Program-made: the position numbers and the translations under genes
Shown here: piece by piece, positions 62,669-64,000 of the stretch
Layout of the letters: each line of letters begins with the position of its first letter
Position numbering within the stretch: position 1 is the first letter of the stretch
Notes under the pieces: model-generated
The model's database searches: none
The model's input: the letters and a program-made list of their open reading frames with translations, nothing else
What the model was told of the DNA's origin: nothing
From: Bradyrhizobium sp. CCGB01
GTDB taxonomy: Bacteria; Pseudomonadota; Alphaproteobacteria; Rhizobiales; Xanthobacteraceae
Direction: 5' to 3'
Assembly: GCF_024199795.1 (NCBI RefSeq)
Contig: NZ_JANADK010000001.1
Location: forward strand, 7,626,001 to 7,690,000
Length of the DNA stretch: 64,000 nt

Positions 62669-63720
62669 CCTACATTGCAAAGCCGAAATTCCATCATCCG
62701 GGCCTCAAGAAGAACGAGCTCGGCTACACGCATCGCGACTACGAGGGCAAGATCTCGACGCTGTGCGCCGGCTGCGGCCACGATTCGATCACCGCCTCGA
62801 TCATCGAGGCCTGCTACGAGCTCTCGATCGAACCGCACCGGGTCGCGAAGATCTCCGGCATCGGCTGCTCGTCGAAGACGCCCGACTATTTCCTCGGCAA
62901 TTCGCACGGCTTCAACTCGGTGCACGGCCGCATGCCCAGCGTGCTGACCGGCGCCAACCTCGCCAACCGCGATTTGATCTATCTCGGCGTCTCCGGCGAC
63001 GGCGATTCCGCCTCGATCGGCTTCGGCCAGTTCGCGCACTCGATCCGGCGCGGCGTCAACATGACCTATATCGTCGAGAACAACGGCGTCTACGGCCTGA
63101 CCAAGGGCCAGTTCTCGGCCACCGCCGACCGCGGCTCGAAGTCCAAGAAGGGCGTCACCAACACCGACAACGCGATCGATCTCGTCGCGATCGCGCTGCA
63201 ACTCGGCGCCACCTTCGTCGCGCGCTCGTTCTCCGGCGACAAGGCCCAGCTCGTGCCGCTGATCGCCGCCGCGATCCGCCACAAGGGCGCGTCCTTCATC
63301 GACGTCATCAGCCCCTGCATCGCCTTCAACAACCACGCCGGCTCGACCAAGAGCTTCGACTATGTGCGCGAGCACAACGACGCGGTGAACCGGCTCGACG
63401 TGCTGGTCGGCCGCGATCCCATCGCCGTCGATTACGCGCCGGGAACGGTGCAAATGGTCGAGCAGCACGACGGCAGCAAGATCGCGCTGCGCAAGATCGA
63501 CGCCGACTACGACCCGCACGACCGGCTCGGCGCGCAGACCTTCCTCGCGAGGCATGCCGCCAAGGGACAGATCGTCACCGGTCTGCTCTACGTCGATCCT
63601 GACGCGGAGGACCTGCACGAGCATCTCAACACGGTCGAGACGCCGCTCAACACGCTGGAGGCGGACACGCTGTGTCCGGGCTCGGCAGTGCTGGACAAGA
63701 TCAACGCCAGCCTGCGGTGA
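62665..63720 (+). CDS. 2-oxoacid:acceptor oxidoreductase, beta subunit (thiamine diphosphate)
   Basis: A 351-residue subunit that binds thiamine diphosphate and one 4Fe-4S cluster. Cluster Cys are in TLCAGCGHDSI, GIGCSSKTP and SPCIAFNNH. The thiamine site is SGDGDSASIGFGQFAHSIRRG followed by VENNGVYGLTKGQ. Length and motifs match KorB-type 2-oxoglutarate oxidoreductase beta subunits, but pyruvate or indolepyruvate types cannot be excluded. It is the third gene of the operon. A type-A repeat starts 6 nt after its stop. Confidence 0.92.
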   Translation: MTYIAKPKFHHPGLKKNELGYTHRDYEGKISTLCAGCGHDSITASIIEACYELSIEPHRVAKISGIGCSSKTPDYFLGNSHGFNSVHGRMPSVLTGANLANRDLIYLGVSGDGDSASIGFGQFAHSIRRGVNMTYIVENNGVYGLTKGQFSATADRGSKSKKGVTNTDNAIDLVAIALQLGATFVARSFSGDKAQLVPLIAAAIRHKGASFIDVISPCIAFNNHAGSTKSFDYVREHNDAVNRLDVLVGRDPIAVDYAPGTVQMVEQHDGSKIALRKIDADYDPHDRLGAQTFLARHAAKGQIVTGLLYVDPDAEDLHEHLNTVETPLNTLEADTLCPGSAVLDKINASLR

Positions 63721-63726
63721 GGAATC

Positions 63727-63818
63727 CGTAGGGTGGACAAAGGCGCGCTTGCGCCGTGCCCACGAGCTGTCCCCGTAAGCGACTTTGGTGGGCACGCTTC
63801 CGCTTTGCCCACCCTACG
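63727..63818. repeat. Palindromic intergenic repeat, type A, copy 2
   Basis: CGTAGGGTGGACAAA pairs with TTTGCCCACCCTACG with one mismatch; inner GTGCCCAC and GTGGGCAC also pair. Same type as the copy at 44867, but about 34 bases shorter in the centre. Confidence 0.8.
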
Positions 63819-63849
63819 GCACTGCCCGTGCCGCAAGGAACGCGTCGCC

Positions 63850-64000
63850 TCAACCGACCCGCTCGGGCTGAGCCTCGGGCGCCGGCGCGGCCTCGTCCGC
63901 CTGGACCGGGCGTCCGGCACCCCAATATTGCTTGCAAGTCGCGAGCAATGTTTCGGTGTCCATGGTCAGGCCGCCCGCATTGACGATCACGCTGTCAGTG
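63850..64000 (-). CDS. C-terminal part of an unidentified protein
   Basis: A minus-strand frame enters from the right edge and stays open for 49 codons to a TGA at 63852-63850. It contains VNAGGLTMDTETLLATCKQYW followed by a tail rich in Ala, Pro, Glu and Gln that looks like a disordered C-terminus. It cannot be assigned from this fragment. Confidence 0.5.
   Translation of the reverse strand, partial: TDSVIVNAGGLTMDTETLLATCKQYWGAGRPVQADEAAPAPEAQPERVG

Overview
The window reads as alphaproteobacterial, Bradyrhizobium-like chromosome. It is GC-rich, with tightly packed genes and few gaps. It carries a D-tartrate dehydratase that matches my memory of the Bradyrhizobium enzyme, including Lys184 and His322 at the expected residue numbers, and a pqqABCDE operon. 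The large hairpin-forming intergenic repeats are of the kind I associate with Bradyrhizobium and Rhodopseudomonas. No rRNA, tRNA, CRISPR array, insertion sequence, prophage or replication origin was seen. The assignment rests on recognition, not on a database search.

Layout. 0-10 kb: the end of an enolase-superfamily gene, small secreted and hypothetical genes, a glutathione S-transferase, an intracellular polyhydroxyalkanoate depolymerase (phaZ), a large SAM/cyclase/ATPase/TPR signalling protein with an apparent 1-nt frameshift near its start, a membrane protein, and a small catalase-like peroxidase facing an AraC regulator. 10.4-19 kb: a minus-strand operon for a Dpp-type ABC importer with a DadA-like flavin oxidase and a 2-hydroxyacid dehydrogenase, divergent from an XRE-cupin regulator. 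19-24.3 kb: a hybrid histidine kinase and an AraC regulator divergent from a cupin protein and a flavin monooxygenase. 24.6-30.3 kb: a GntR regulator divergent from an aromatic-degradation operon (extradiol dioxygenase, MhpA-like hydroxylase, fumarylacetoacetase-family hydrolase, symporter).

30.4-45 kb: envelope and transport genes. These are an unknown secreted protein, a dihaem cytochrome c peroxidase with a His-rich phosphoesterase, an orphan amino-acid binding protein, an RND efflux pair, a KefB-like antiporter with UspA domains, and a major-facilitator transporter divergent from an AraC regulator. 45-53.4 kb: malonyl-CoA decarboxylase, a Tat-signal MmgE/PrpD protein, a DUF418 membrane protein, then tarD, DUF3297, glutathione peroxidase and amidase on the minus strand. 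53.5-58 kb: pqqABCDE plus an overlapping prolyl aminopeptidase. 59-63.7 kb: a three-gene operon for a 2-oxoacid:acceptor oxidoreductase with its own flavin/iron-sulfur electron-transfer subunit.

Taken together, the region looks like accessory metabolism of a soil bacterium (uptake and oxidation of amino-acid-like compounds, aromatics, tartrate and storage polymer), with redox cofactor synthesis and stress defence. Eight copies of five palindromic repeat types sit between genes from 42.7 kb onward, and one of them supplies the C-terminal codons of the DUF418 gene. The most unusual items are the peroxidase that lacks the catalase distal histidine, the KOR-type operon with a built-in NAD(P)H-linked module, and the peptidase fused into the pqq operon.
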